IMG/VR virus record: IMGVR_UViG_3300011113_000693
Location: 1-22,473 of that record
Length of the DNA: 22,473 bases
Reading direction: 5' to 3' (one strand)
From: a virus
In this document: positions 1-7,320 of the stretch, piece by piece
How positions within the stretch are numbered: position 1 is the first letter of the stretch
Layout of the letters: each line of letters begins with the position of its first letter
Made by a program: the position numbers and the translations under genes
Notes under the pieces: generated by a model
Databases searched by the model: none
What the model saw: the letters and a program-made list of their open reading frames with translations, nothing else
Told to the model about the DNA's origin: nothing

Positions 1-339
1 CTTGATGTACGACATTAGTATACCGGTGCCGGACTCGTCAAGATGCTCAGCTTCTTCCATTGCAGATCCACGCTCCATATGAGATTTCTTCCATGCCTTA
101 AATGCATTGGAACGTGAGTACTTGGATTGTTGAGCGAATGTCATATGTTGTGGATCCCAACCCAAAGAACGAACATAACGATACAACCAAGTATCTTCAT
201 TTAAATCTTCTTCTTTGATTGGTGCGTCAAATCTTTTTGACCATGGCTCCATTGGATCATCACCATTAGCCAACTTGCCCATGACCGATTCTTTTTTGGC
301 TTTCACCAAATCTTTGACAAGTTTGCCAGCTTTGCTCAT
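1..339 (-). CDS. Partial conserved phage protein with LDE-type cleavage motif (3' end off window)
   Basis: The reading frame is open from an ATG at 339 down to base 1 with no stop, so 113 residues are visible and the C-terminus lies outside the window. The start is supported by AAGGAA eight bases upstream and by its position 12 bases after the stop of the preceding gene. The protein begins MSKAGKLVKDLVKAKKES. It contains two acidic patches, KEEDLNED (about residues 43-50) and EEAEHLDES (about 95-103). The second is the same EEAExxDE motif that recurs in the next gene upstream and fits the [IL]-x-E consensus cut by T4-type prohead proteases. The middle is rich in Trp, Tyr and basic residues. 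Function is not recognised; a head or core-associated role is inferred from the shared motif and the neighbours. Confidence 0.8.
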   Translation of the reverse strand, partial: MSKAGKLVKDLVKAKKESVMGKLANGDDPMEPWSKRFDAPIKEEDLNEDTWLYRYVRSLGWDPQHMTFAQQSKYSRSNAFKAWKKSHMERGSAMEEAEHLDESGTGILMSYIK

Positions 340-351
340 TATTGTGTTTCC

Positions 352-1992
352 TTATTTTTTGGCTCTTGCTGTGGCCGTAGCATACATTACTTCTTTTGCT
401 TTGTCACCGTAACGTGCTTTGAAACCTTTTAGAGATTTTTTCATACCTTTAACGATACGCTCTTTCTCGGCAGTTTCGCCTTTGGTTAATGTGCGTTCAT
501 CAATCTGTTCAACTTCCTCTTTTGTCAATTTGCCAGTTGCTTTTACAACTTTATTACCATCACGGTCTTTTCCACCACGGAAACCAAACACTTTTACCTC
601 GGCTTTATCTATACCTTTTTCACGTTTTGCCATTAGTTTTTTTGCTGGCTCACGCATTTTTGCCACAGCATCACTGGCCGCTTTCAAATGCTTTTGTACT
701 TCAGGAGTGTTAATTGGATTTTTACCTCTTGAACCAAGCTGGATGCCTTTATTTGTTTTAGCCATCAACCTTTTTATTTTTTGATGTTCGTCTCCCATGT
801 CTATGTCCTTTTCAAGTGCGGCCGCATGGTTTCTTATGGCTTTTCCGTAATATCTATGCACAAGATTTTTAGACAGTTCATTCAACTGTTCAAATTCTTC
901 GGTTTGCATGAAGTTTTCAACATCTCCAATAGTAAATTCAAGTTCATTAATCTGTTCCACTTCTTCATTAGTTTTATTTTTTGAAGCGTATTTAGCGGCC
1001 GCATTTGTGAAAGCGGCATTGTGCTGATCCAAATGTTTTTGTAAATGTTTTACAACACCAGCTTGTAATGTTGCGTGTGCCCTTTTATCTGCCGAAGACA
1101 TTGAGTTTTGTTCATTGCTACGGCGATTGGCAGCTTGATTACTAGAAACTGGTGAGTGAGCATTAGCTAAATGGCCAGGTGTAAATGCTTTCTTAGCACG
1201 GTTTAGTGTTGATTCTATTGCAGAAGCATTCTTTGCATAATGTTTTGCAGAAGTTGGATTTGAAATTCCGTGAGCAGCGATTGTTTTTTTCACTAGTCTT
1301 TCTGCTGTGGTTTTTGCATCAGACAATGATACGGCTTCATCCAAATCTTCCGCTTCTTCTTTGACATTATCTGGAACATCCATCTTTACTTTCTTAGAAA
1401 GAAAAGGATTATTGGAAGTTTTCTCACGACCTTTTAGTGTATCAGTTGTTGTGTCATTTGGATCAATTTCTTCTTTTTTCATTGGCTCATCTTTAACAGG
1501 CTTTCTAGAATAGATAGTACCCGTAGAGACTTTCTTGGAATCAAAGCCGGCTTTTTCACCGGGTTTGGTGGGCAGTTGACTCTTATAGTTTTTAAGGTCA
1601 AAAGGATTATTTGATTCTTCAACATTTTCAGCTTCTTCTTTTACTTTATGCCTACTTTGTATTTTGTAGTTTGCTGTCTGAATGCCTTTGATTCTTTTTT
1701 CTTCTTTGTTTCTATCACCACCAATCAAGGCTTGATTTGCTTTTGTCTGATATCTTAGAAGTGTGGAAGTTTTAAGTTCATCTATCTGTTCTGCTTCTTC
1801 TTTCTTCATGCCTTTCTTTTCACCACGAAGAATGGCAAAATCATGTGCATCAATTTTATTGTTCTTATTCTTGTCAATCTTGTGTTGTTGACCTTTAAGT
1901 TCTTCCATTTTTGCTTTGTAATCAGCTTCAGCAATGTTTTTAATTGCATCAGCAACAGCATCAAACTTACCAAATTTATTATTAGTGAACAT
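352..1992 (-). CDS. Modular virion/core-like protein with repeated IDE/LDE/LNE sites and an EF-hand-like loop
   Basis: This 546-residue, Lys/Glu-rich protein looks like a chain of short modules joined by acidic linkers. The linkers contain IDE (70-72), LDE (217-219), INE (348-350), LNE (370-372) and IDE (497-499), mostly preceded by EEAE or EEVE. These match the [IL]-x-E site of T4 gp21-type prohead proteases. Two modules are related to each other: residues 72-112 and 372-419 share the pattern EL-x-(5-6)-RY-x(3)-A followed by a KRI/KRL and IQ segment. Residues 40-51 (DKNKNNKIDAHD) form a good EF-hand-type calcium loop. The C-terminus (KGFKARYGDKAKEVMYATA) resembles the end of many T4-like cyanophage proteins of unknown role. 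The ATG at 1992 has GGAG upstream. Cleavage into several peptides during head maturation is inference; a scaffold/core protein is the likeliest alternative. Confidence 0.85.
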   Translation of the reverse strand: MFTNNKFGKFDAVADAIKNIAEADYKAKMEELKGQQHKIDKNKNNKIDAHDFAILRGEKKGMKKEEAEQIDELKTSTLLRYQTKANQALIGGDRNKEEKRIKGIQTANYKIQSRHKVKEEAENVEESNNPFDLKNYKSQLPTKPGEKAGFDSKKVSTGTIYSRKPVKDEPMKKEEIDPNDTTTDTLKGREKTSNNPFLSKKVKMDVPDNVKEEAEDLDEAVSLSDAKTTAERLVKKTIAAHGISNPTSAKHYAKNASAIESTLNRAKKAFTPGHLANAHSPVSSNQAANRRSNEQNSMSSADKRAHATLQAGVVKHLQKHLDQHNAAFTNAAAKYASKNKTNEEVEQINELEFTIGDVENFMQTEEFEQLNELSKNLVHRYYGKAIRNHAAALEKDIDMGDEHQKIKRLMAKTNKGIQLGSRGKNPINTPEVQKHLKAASDAVAKMREPAKKLMAKREKGIDKAEVKVFGFRGGKDRDGNKVVKATGKLTKEEVEQIDERTLTKGETAEKERIVKGMKKSLKGFKARYGDKAKEVMYATATARAKK

Positions 1993-2007
1993 TTTTTTCT
2001 CCGTTTA

Positions 2008-2319
2008 TTAGCAGTTCCATTTACGTAAAGATAGAGCTTTTCTGGTTGGACGACCCTTTTCATCCTTCATAGGACCTGGCATTCCACCCATTCTAGCACA
2101 GAAAGACTTTCTTCTATTGGCCGCTTTACTTCCAGGCTTTAATTTGGAAGGAGGTGTTGTTACGGCCATTGATAATTTTGAACCTGGATTTTCACGACGA
2201 TAGGAAGCAATACCTTTACGGTTCAAACCACCTTCTGGGTTTTTGCCTGCTTTTCTTTGCCATGCTGGCGATTTTTCATCCAAATTTTCTTCAGTGATGA
2301 ATTCTTTAAAAGTTTTCAT
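2008..2319 (-). CDS. Small conserved basic T4-like phage protein (DUF6321-like) with MKTF leader
   Basis: This 103-residue protein is rich in Lys, Arg and Gly and ends in RKWNC. The body, including the stretch WQRKAGKNPEGGLNRKGIAS and the later KAANRRKSFCARM, resembles a small family widespread in T4-like aquatic phages that I recall as DUF6321. Its function is unknown; the composition would suit nucleic-acid or virion binding. The N-terminus MKTFKEFITEENLDEKSP is close to the capsid-targeting leader of T4 internal proteins (T4 IPI begins MKTYQEFIAE) and contains two possible prohead-protease sites, ITE and LDE. Its ATG overlaps the stop of the preceding gene (ATGA), so the two are probably translationally coupled. 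Confidence 0.88.
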   Translation of the reverse strand: MKTFKEFITEENLDEKSPAWQRKAGKNPEGGLNRKGIASYRRENPGSKLSMAVTTPPSKLKPGSKAANRRKSFCARMGGMPGPMKDEKGRPTRKALSLRKWNC

Positions 2320-4223
2320 TTTTTATTCTTCTTTTTATTTGAATCCTGATTCAAAACTTTATCAGCCTGTGTTATCAACGGTTCTTTGTTAGAAGGACCA
2401 TATTCACCACCGGTAACTCCCATTTCTGTGCTAGGAGAATCAATTGATTCTTTTCTAAACTTCTTAAAAGATTTGCGTGTTACCTCTGCGGCACTGGTGT
2501 ATTTATTCTCTTTTTGTTCTCTATATGTAACATTTCCGAGACCAGACATGGGATAAACACTTCCCTGTGCGCGTGTATCGTATTCTGGGCTAACACCAGC
2601 AACATTTGTTACTTTGCCGCTTTGGCCTGACGGGGCTTTTTGTTTCCTGATTTTTTGCTTGTCGTTGTCTTGTTGGAAACGGGTTTCTTTTGGGTCTGGG
2701 TTTTTGGTGAGGGTTGGCTCTCCGGCTTCACTATAGGTTCTGAAGATGTAACTACTGTTTGACTTAGTGTCACCGTCTCTAACATCATCGGGGCGGCCGG
2801 CTTTTCTAGTAAGCTGGCAACTTGGGCAGATGTTGTCGTTGAGCTTGTATCGCTTGTACCCTGATACTTTTGAATATCCAGAGGATGTTTTGCAGGTGCA
2901 GGTTCCTTCGGCAAAAATAGTTTTGCGATTTGTTGTTTTATTTTCTGTAACATATTTTCTCTCCTTCAACGGATTTTTAATAAAAGATTCAAACACTTTG
3001 TTAATGTCATTTTTCTTGTGTTTTTCTAACCAAGATTCTGCAATTTCGTTTTCAACCGTTGCATCAAAGAACCAATTAGTCATTTCATAAACAATTGAAA
3101 TGTCTTCCTCTTTTTCAGCAAGTTCAAAAATTGTTGCTTCTGTTAGGTCTAATGAGTTGTCAAATTCCAAATATTTTGTAAATACTTCATTCAACTTTTC
3201 AGCAACTAATTGTGTTTTGTCCCATCTTTCTTGTCTAATTGATTCAGATAATACTCTTTCGTGATTATCGTTTCTTCTTTTTGAAGCTTCGTTTGTGGTG
3301 TTGACGAACACCATCATTGTTTCATAACCAAGTTCTTCCAATTCATTTTTAATTTCAATCATATTGAACTGTTCATTTGTCGTACCATTTATAATCAATG
3401 GCAATCTATTGCGAATGGCTTCTCTCCTAAAATCTTTGGAATGTTCGTAAAGTTTATGTTTATCATTTAAGATGCTAATAGCCAAAGTAGAATTTATCTC
3501 AACTGCATTACTTTCGGCTACTGCTTCACGAATGATAATATCTTTTCCTGAACCGGGACCACCACAAATGAATAGTGCTTTGAAAAGCCCATGATTTGTA
3601 CTTTCGTGTATACCCATACCCCTTCTCACATCACGGAAAAGTTCGCGTGTGTGCTTTTCTGGCACATGCTCTGGCACACCCATCTTAAAACTTTGAAATT
3701 CATTGTTCTTGGCATGTTCACGCATTTTAGATGCAGACATGCCCTCAACACCTTCTGAATCTGGGTCGCGTTGGCCAGCCGATTTCAATTCTATCTTTTT
3801 GAAATTGAAAAGTGCTTTTGGGTTCTGTTCTTTTGGTCCATTGTAATCATTTAGCCTCTTTTCATATTCCGGTATTCTATCCGAACCAGCAACCATGATT
3901 AGATGGTCATGACCGGCAGCATTTAGTCTTGCTGCGTGTTGTAAAAATGTTGGCAATTCTTTGCTGGATGTTTCAATATTGGCTCCAGGAAAAAATCTAC
4001 GGGCATGTTTTAACTTGGTCTTTGCATCAAGTGGATTTTTGTTTGCATCTGCCGAATGTGAAATAATCACATGGTGTGGAGCATTGTAATCTTTTGCAAT
4101 TTGTTTAACATGATTCACCAGCTTTTCGTGACCAACAGTGGGCGGATTCATCCTACCAAAAGCCATCACAACTGGACTTTTGGTTTGTAAATCTTCTTCA
4201 ACTTTTTCTAAGAATGTTTTCAT
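2316..4223 (-). CDS. NMNAT/cytidylyltransferase-like domain fused to P-loop kinase (NadR-like layout)
   Basis: This 635-residue protein has three parts. Residues 17-170 form an HIGH-superfamily nucleotidyltransferase: GRMNPPTVGH (23-32) supplies the (T/H)xGH motif, followed by VAGSDR (111-116) and GMSASKMR (161-168) in place of the usual SxTxxR signature. Residues 215-345 form a P-loop kinase resembling zeta-toxin or polynucleotide kinases, with Walker A GGPGSGKD (221-228) and an Arg-rich lid around 315-335. Residues 440-635 are a low-complexity tail with CxC (442-444) and CPSC (466-469) and a conserved-looking GRPDDVRDGD. NMNAT plus kinase is also the layout of bacterial NadR, so a role in NAD or nucleotide metabolism is possible; the substrate is not proven. 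The leader MKTFLEKVEEDL resembles a capsid-targeting sequence. Its ATG overlaps the upstream stop (ATGA). Its 3' third contains a probable second gene in another frame. Confidence 0.88.
   Translation of the reverse strand: MKTFLEKVEEDLQTKSPVVMAFGRMNPPTVGHEKLVNHVKQIAKDYNAPHHVIISHSADANKNPLDAKTKLKHARRFFPGANIETSSKELPTFLQHAARLNAAGHDHLIMVAGSDRIPEYEKRLNDYNGPKEQNPKALFNFKKIELKSAGQRDPDSEGVEGMSASKMREHAKNNEFQSFKMGVPEHVPEKHTRELFRDVRRGMGIHESTNHGLFKALFICGGPGSGKDIIIREAVAESNAVEINSTLAISILNDKHKLYEHSKDFRREAIRNRLPLIINGTTNEQFNMIEIKNELEELGYETMMVFVNTTNEASKRRNDNHERVLSESIRQERWDKTQLVAEKLNEVFTKYLEFDNSLDLTEATIFELAEKEEDISIVYEMTNWFFDATVENEIAESWLEKHKKNDINKVFESFIKNPLKERKYVTENKTTNRKTIFAEGTCTCKTSSGYSKVSGYKRYKLNDNICPSCQLTRKAGRPDDVRDGDTKSNSSYIFRTYSEAGEPTLTKNPDPKETRFQQDNDKQKIRKQKAPSGQSGKVTNVAGVSPEYDTRAQGSVYPMSGLGNVTYREQKENKYTSAAEVTRKSFKKFRKESIDSPSTEMGVTGGEYGPSNKEPLITQADKVLNQDSNKKKNKK
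2609..2953 (-). CDS. Probable overprinted gene nested in the NadR-like gene, 114 aa
   Basis: An ATG at 2953 opens a 114-codon frame shifted by one base relative to the surrounding 635-residue protein. It has a strong Shine-Dalgarno sequence, AAGGAG, seven bases upstream. The product starts with an amphipathic basic stretch (MLQKIKQQIAKLFLPKEPAP), continues as a Ser/Thr/Pro/Gln-rich linker, and ends in a Lys-rich tail (SKKSGNKKPRQAKAAK). Short proteins of this shape (helix, PA-rich linker, KK tail) are common in T4-like phages. Over this interval the outer frame uses C-ending codons far more than elsewhere (runs such as AAC GAC AAC ATC TGC), as expected if a second frame constrains it. No function is recognised. 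The alternative is a chance open frame, but the ribosome site argues against that. Confidence 0.6.
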   Translation of the reverse strand: MLQKIKQQIAKLFLPKEPAPAKHPLDIQKYQGTSDTSSTTTSAQVASLLEKPAAPMMLETVTLSQTVVTSSEPIVKPESQPSPKTQTQKKPVSNKTTTSKKSGNKKPRQAKAAK

Positions 4224-5413
4224 ATGTTTCTTATTCCGGCAAAATTTCTCTTAGAGAATTCGCTTCTATTTACAAATTTATCCGATTCTTTTCCATGATG
4301 AAAAACATAACCCTCTGGGTTTGCTGCTTCATCACCATGTTCATGTTTAAATTCTTGATGTTGATTCAATACATTGATAAGCACATTCTTAGCTTTCTGT
4401 ATGTGGTTATGCATCTTGAATAAATTATTATAATGTCTTCTATTTCTTTCAATTTTGTCCAACTCGGCAGAAAGTTCGTCTTGTTTGGCTTTTTTATTTT
4501 TTTCAACCTTTAGCTTATCAATTTCTTTATTCTTTTTGTTTTCTAACCAATTTTTGAAGTTTTGATGATTAGGTACTTCGCCACTTCTAACTGTGTGATT
4601 TATATAAGTTTCTAAGTGTCCACCAACACCCTGATGTGTTCCTGTTCCTGCGTACATATCATCACCGTGTGTGTCATGTACAGCTTTTGCTGCTGCTATA
4701 TGTTTTTGGAACTCTGCTCTTTCTTTTGGCCCAAAATGCACTTTTGAGGTGTCCATTCTTGGATCAACAGAAAAAACATCCGAATGTTGACCAAAATTTT
4801 CGTGATCTACTTCATGTGAAGCATTCAAACTGGCTGAATTTTTACCTTCATACGATAAATGTGTAACCAAGCCAATTTTAGCTTTCTTAGCTTTTGCACC
4901 ATGAGTTCCGGATGCTGTATATGTTATACCTGAAGGATTGGGTCTAAAAGACACTCCCTCTTTTGATGACTTTTTATCTTCGTCGGTGAACATCATATCA
5001 CCTTGATAAACACCTTTTTCTGGTGCAACTTTGGGTAAGTGTTTAAGTGCAGATTTAAGCTTTTCAACTAATCCAGGAGCATGACCGTGATTTCTCTCAA
5101 TGTCTGCTGGAGTGTAGTTTATTTTTGGTGTCTTGTTAAAAGCAGACTTGGAAGCAACAAAAAATTTACCACTTTCTGGGTGGTGCCCATAAACTATAGC
5201 TGGAGAACCATCGTATTTTGTTGTCAGTTCCGATGACTTTTTACCTTGCTGTATGTGTTGTGCAGCATTTTCCAGAGATGAGAAAGCATGTCTAGCACCC
5301 TTTTCTCCAGTCTGGAGTGGGCGGTCTTCTATGTGCGTTAGATGTTTTATTTGCCTGCTGGCACCTTCTTCTGGGTCCAGTTCTTCGTGCAAATATTGCA
5401 AAAATGGCTTCAT
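4220..5413 (-). CDS. Ligase-superfamily covalent nucleotidyltransferase-like protein (DUF6267-like)
   Basis: This 397-residue protein resembles a T4-like phage family I recall as DUF6267. The motifs of the covalent nucleotidyltransferase superfamily (DNA/RNA ligases and capping enzymes) appear in order: motif I TKYDGSPAIVYG with Lys66 as candidate nucleotide acceptor (KxDG, 66-69), a motif III-like VYQGDMMF (135-142), motif IV PEGYVFHH (366-373) and a motif V-like KFVNRSEF (379-386). A Lys/Glu coiled-coil-like stretch occupies about 285-345, just before motif IV, which is unusual. It could join or adenylylate nucleic acid or another nucleotide-linked substrate; this is inference. The leader MKPFLQYLHEELDPEE resembles the internal-protein leaders of the two downstream neighbours. 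The ATG has AGAGGA four bases upstream; the stop overlaps the NadR-like start (ATGA). Confidence 0.85.
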   Translation of the reverse strand: MKPFLQYLHEELDPEEGASRQIKHLTHIEDRPLQTGEKGARHAFSSLENAAQHIQQGKKSSELTTKYDGSPAIVYGHHPESGKFFVASKSAFNKTPKINYTPADIERNHGHAPGLVEKLKSALKHLPKVAPEKGVYQGDMMFTDEDKKSSKEGVSFRPNPSGITYTASGTHGAKAKKAKIGLVTHLSYEGKNSASLNASHEVDHENFGQHSDVFSVDPRMDTSKVHFGPKERAEFQKHIAAAKAVHDTHGDDMYAGTGTHQGVGGHLETYINHTVRSGEVPNHQNFKNWLENKKNKEIDKLKVEKNKKAKQDELSAELDKIERNRRHYNNLFKMHNHIQKAKNVLINVLNQHQEFKHEHGDEAANPEGYVFHHGKESDKFVNRSEFSKRNFAGIRNI

Positions 5414-5424
5414 TAAATCCTCTG

Positions 5425-5453
5425 AAATAGTACACTGTGACTATGTACTATTT
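5425..5453. repeat. Perfect 10-bp inverted repeat between glycan cassette and ligase-like gene
   Basis: AAATAGTACA at 5425-5434 and TGTACTATTT at 5444-5453 are perfect reverse complements separated by nine bases. On the minus strand the hairpin starts in the stop codon of the upstream gene and ends 12 bases before the AGAGGA ribosome site's ATG context of the ligase-like gene. No U-run follows it on either strand, so it is not a classic intrinsic terminator. It could be a protein operator, an RNA processing or attenuation element, or a scar at the cassette boundary. Confidence 0.7.
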
Positions 5454-6159
5454 AGTAGCCCCAGATTTTAATATCCACCCATTCTGACATATCTTCACGA
5501 ATAAGAGAGTGTCTTCCGCGATTAAAATTACCATCAACAAACGGATGATTTAAATCTAGTTTTTCCACCGTAACATGGAATTTATTCAACTGACTTTGTA
5601 TCATTTCATGTCCACATAGAACTACGCCGTTTTTGTAGTGTTGTTCTAGAAATAGAAATGTTGAAGCATAGACATTCATCGTATCAGAATCAGCTATGGC
5701 AAACTGGTCATTTAAAAGTGAAGGACCCTCAACATCTTTTGAAACATAGATTTTACCATGTTCTAATGAATCAAAATCTATGACTTTATTCAGTGCAAAA
5801 TCAAATCTGCTTCGGATAACATAGTCGTATCTAAATGCACCAAATACTTCATGTTTTACTCGGTATTCATTTGCAAGATTTATTGAGTAAAACATTGAGG
5901 TGCAGAAATTTGCAGGGTGCGAACCATTGGCCACTGTCATGTGGGAATTAACATTTGACGGTAACGAATAATCGTATGATGCTATTACCGGTTTGTACAG
6001 TTGACAAATATCGTCATATACAAAACTCTTAGAAGGATCACCTACCCATGTATGCAAAAAAACATCAACATCATATTTTTCAAGTAAATTTCTACTTATA
6101 AATTCAAATGCTTTTTTATAACTTCTGGGTTGACCCGATAGGCATAGTGCCAATTTCAT
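5452..6159 (-). CDS. Putative glycosyltransferase-like protein, paralogue of the 6607-7320 gene
   Basis: This 235-residue protein begins MKLALCLSGQPRSYKKAFEF and continues with DVDVFLHTW, YKPV and YDYVIRSRFDF. The same order (LLTGHMR, PDIFINTW, YKPV, YDVIIRMRPD) is present in the gene two places upstream, so the two are paralogues. The pattern of a short N-terminal beta strand with SGQxRS and a later RxRxD is typical of a family often found among phage and bacterial polysaccharide genes and usually taken to be GT-A-like transferases. The catalytic activity is not established. The ATG at 6159 lies 44 bases inside the 3' end of the GDPD-like gene, with GGAG ten bases upstream. The stop codon falls inside the inverted repeat at 5425-5453. 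Confidence 0.8.
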   Translation of the reverse strand: MKLALCLSGQPRSYKKAFEFISRNLLEKYDVDVFLHTWVGDPSKSFVYDDICQLYKPVIASYDYSLPSNVNSHMTVANGSHPANFCTSMFYSINLANEYRVKHEVFGAFRYDYVIRSRFDFALNKVIDFDSLEHGKIYVSKDVEGPSLLNDQFAIADSDTMNVYASTFLFLEQHYKNGVVLCGHEMIQSQLNKFHVTVEKLDLNHPFVDGNFNRGRHSLIREDMSEWVDIKIWGY

Positions 6160-6610
6160 TTACAAATTTCTCCACATATTTTGTACAAACTCCGGCAATA
6201 CTGTTATGACAATTTTTTGTCCATTCCCAATTTTCTGGTGTTCTTTCTGGCTGAACTGCTATGGAATTTCTTGTCAATTCTTTTCCAGGATAGGTCCAAA
6301 TAAATTGAGTGGATGTTAATGTGTAATCATCTTCTTGGTGCCAAAAATAATTAAATTTTATTGGCGTATATGACAGTACATATAGAGCATCAAGATTCTT
6401 GCAATGTAGCCATAGGCCGTGTTTACCGATAAACTCTGAAGTTGTTTTGTATTGTGGTTTGTCGTGACCCAACCACCATTCATTCTTTACAAACCAAACA
6501 TCAACTTCGCAATCATATCCTTTGGATAATGCAAGTTCAATTTGCTCAGGTGTATTTTCTTTTTCTAAATTTGGACCATTAAAAAGTCCACGATGAGCAA
6601 TTAAAATCAT
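6116..6610 (-). CDS. Short GDPD-like (glycerophosphodiester phosphodiesterase superfamily) protein
   Basis: The 164-residue product carries the hallmark residues of the GDPD TIM-barrel superfamily: HRG at 6-8, EN at 18-19, ExD at 35-37 and GHD at 48-50, giving two candidate catalytic histidines (His6, His49) and a metal-binding Glu/Asp set. It is shorter than classical GDPDs (roughly 240-300 residues), so the barrel is probably incomplete or minimal. It still has conserved-looking blocks after the catalytic core (WLHCKN, YFWHQEDD, IWTYPGK, SIAVQPE). In this sugar-gene setting it may act on a phosphodiester-linked glycan or glycerol phosphate; that is inference. The ATG overlaps the stop of the preceding gene (ATGA), and its own 3' end overlaps the next gene by 44 bases. 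Confidence 0.82.
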   Translation of the reverse strand: MILIAHRGLFNGPNLEKENTPEQIELALSKGYDCEVDVWFVKNEWWLGHDKPQYKTTSEFIGKHGLWLHCKNLDALYVLSYTPIKFNYFWHQEDDYTLTSTQFIWTYPGKELTRNSIAVQPERTPENWEWTKNCHNSIAGVCTKYVEKFVNEIGTMPIGSTQKL

Positions 6611-7320
6611 TGATATAAACTCTTATGTTTGTATTCACCCAAAGGCGTGTGCATAATTGTCTTGTTTACCATGAACTCTTGCCAAGGTAAACCCAACCGT
6701 TTGATAAAATGTTCCGAAATAACATGTGGGCATAATAGCCCGGTTTCTTTGTATAGATGTGGCAAATGATATAAAATTTTACAAAACAAACTCATTGTAA
6801 AAAAGTTTCCGACCTGAATCATGTCTGATGTTCCTTGACCCATATGATTTCTAAATCCTAAGGTGTAAAAACTATTCGGATCAAAATCGGGTAAAGGTTC
6901 ATTGAACACTAAATCTGGCCGCATACGGATTATAACATCATATATTTTACCTGTCAACATCATGTGTTCTTCAACAGCAAGCATACCTCGGCCAACCTTA
7001 AACCACATGGAAATCTGATTCTTGGGAACATGATAGAAATTGGTATATTCTTTGGCACGATATGAGAAATTTTCTTCAAATTCTTCGTATTTTTCAACAT
7101 TCATGTACACAGGTTTATAGGTACGTTGAATTGCATCAACATCTAAATTGGGACCACCTTCCGTTATACCCTTTGACGAATGTGGATCCCAATATGCTTC
7201 AGAATCCCATGTGTTAATAAAAATATCAGGCTCATATTTGTCTATGAAATGTTGTTTGGTATTTGGGAATACTTGTTCCCAACAACGCATATGACCAGTT
7301 AATAATAAAGCAACTCTCAT
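6607..7320 (-). CDS. Putative glycosyltransferase-like protein, paralogue of the 5452-6159 gene
   Basis: This 237-residue protein (from the ATG at 7320) begins MRVALLLTGHMRCWEQVFPN and shows PDIFINTWDSE, YKPVY and YDVIIRMRPDLVF. This is the same block order as the 235-residue gene downstream, so both belong to one putative GT-A-like transferase family in phage and bacterial polysaccharide loci. An in-frame GTG at 7323 would add one residue, but the ATG is preferred because it forms a TGATG overlap with the stop of the FkbM gene, and GAGAGGG lies just upstream. Acceptor and donor sugars cannot be read from the sequence. Confidence 0.8.
   Translation of the reverse strand: MRVALLLTGHMRCWEQVFPNTKQHFIDKYEPDIFINTWDSEAYWDPHSSKGITEGGPNLDVDAIQRTYKPVYMNVEKYEEFEENFSYRAKEYTNFYHVPKNQISMWFKVGRGMLAVEEHMMLTGKIYDVIIRMRPDLVFNEPLPDFDPNSFYTLGFRNHMGQGTSDMIQVGNFFTMSLFCKILYHLPHLYKETGLLCPHVISEHFIKRLGLPWQEFMVNKTIMHTPLGEYKHKSLYQ

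Noticed and set aside
440-470. Zinc ribbon in the NadR-like protein (residues 442-469)
   Set aside because: CxC and CPSC pairs are visible, but the spacing is irregular and this interval is also constrained by the nested frame, so the cysteines may be incidental. Coordinates here are protein residues of the 2316-4223 gene.
1-5413. Toxin-antitoxin system based on the zeta-toxin-like kinase
   Set aside because: There is no antitoxin-like neighbour, and the kinase is fused to a nucleotidyltransferase in a virion-type gene block, which fits a metabolic or repair enzyme better.
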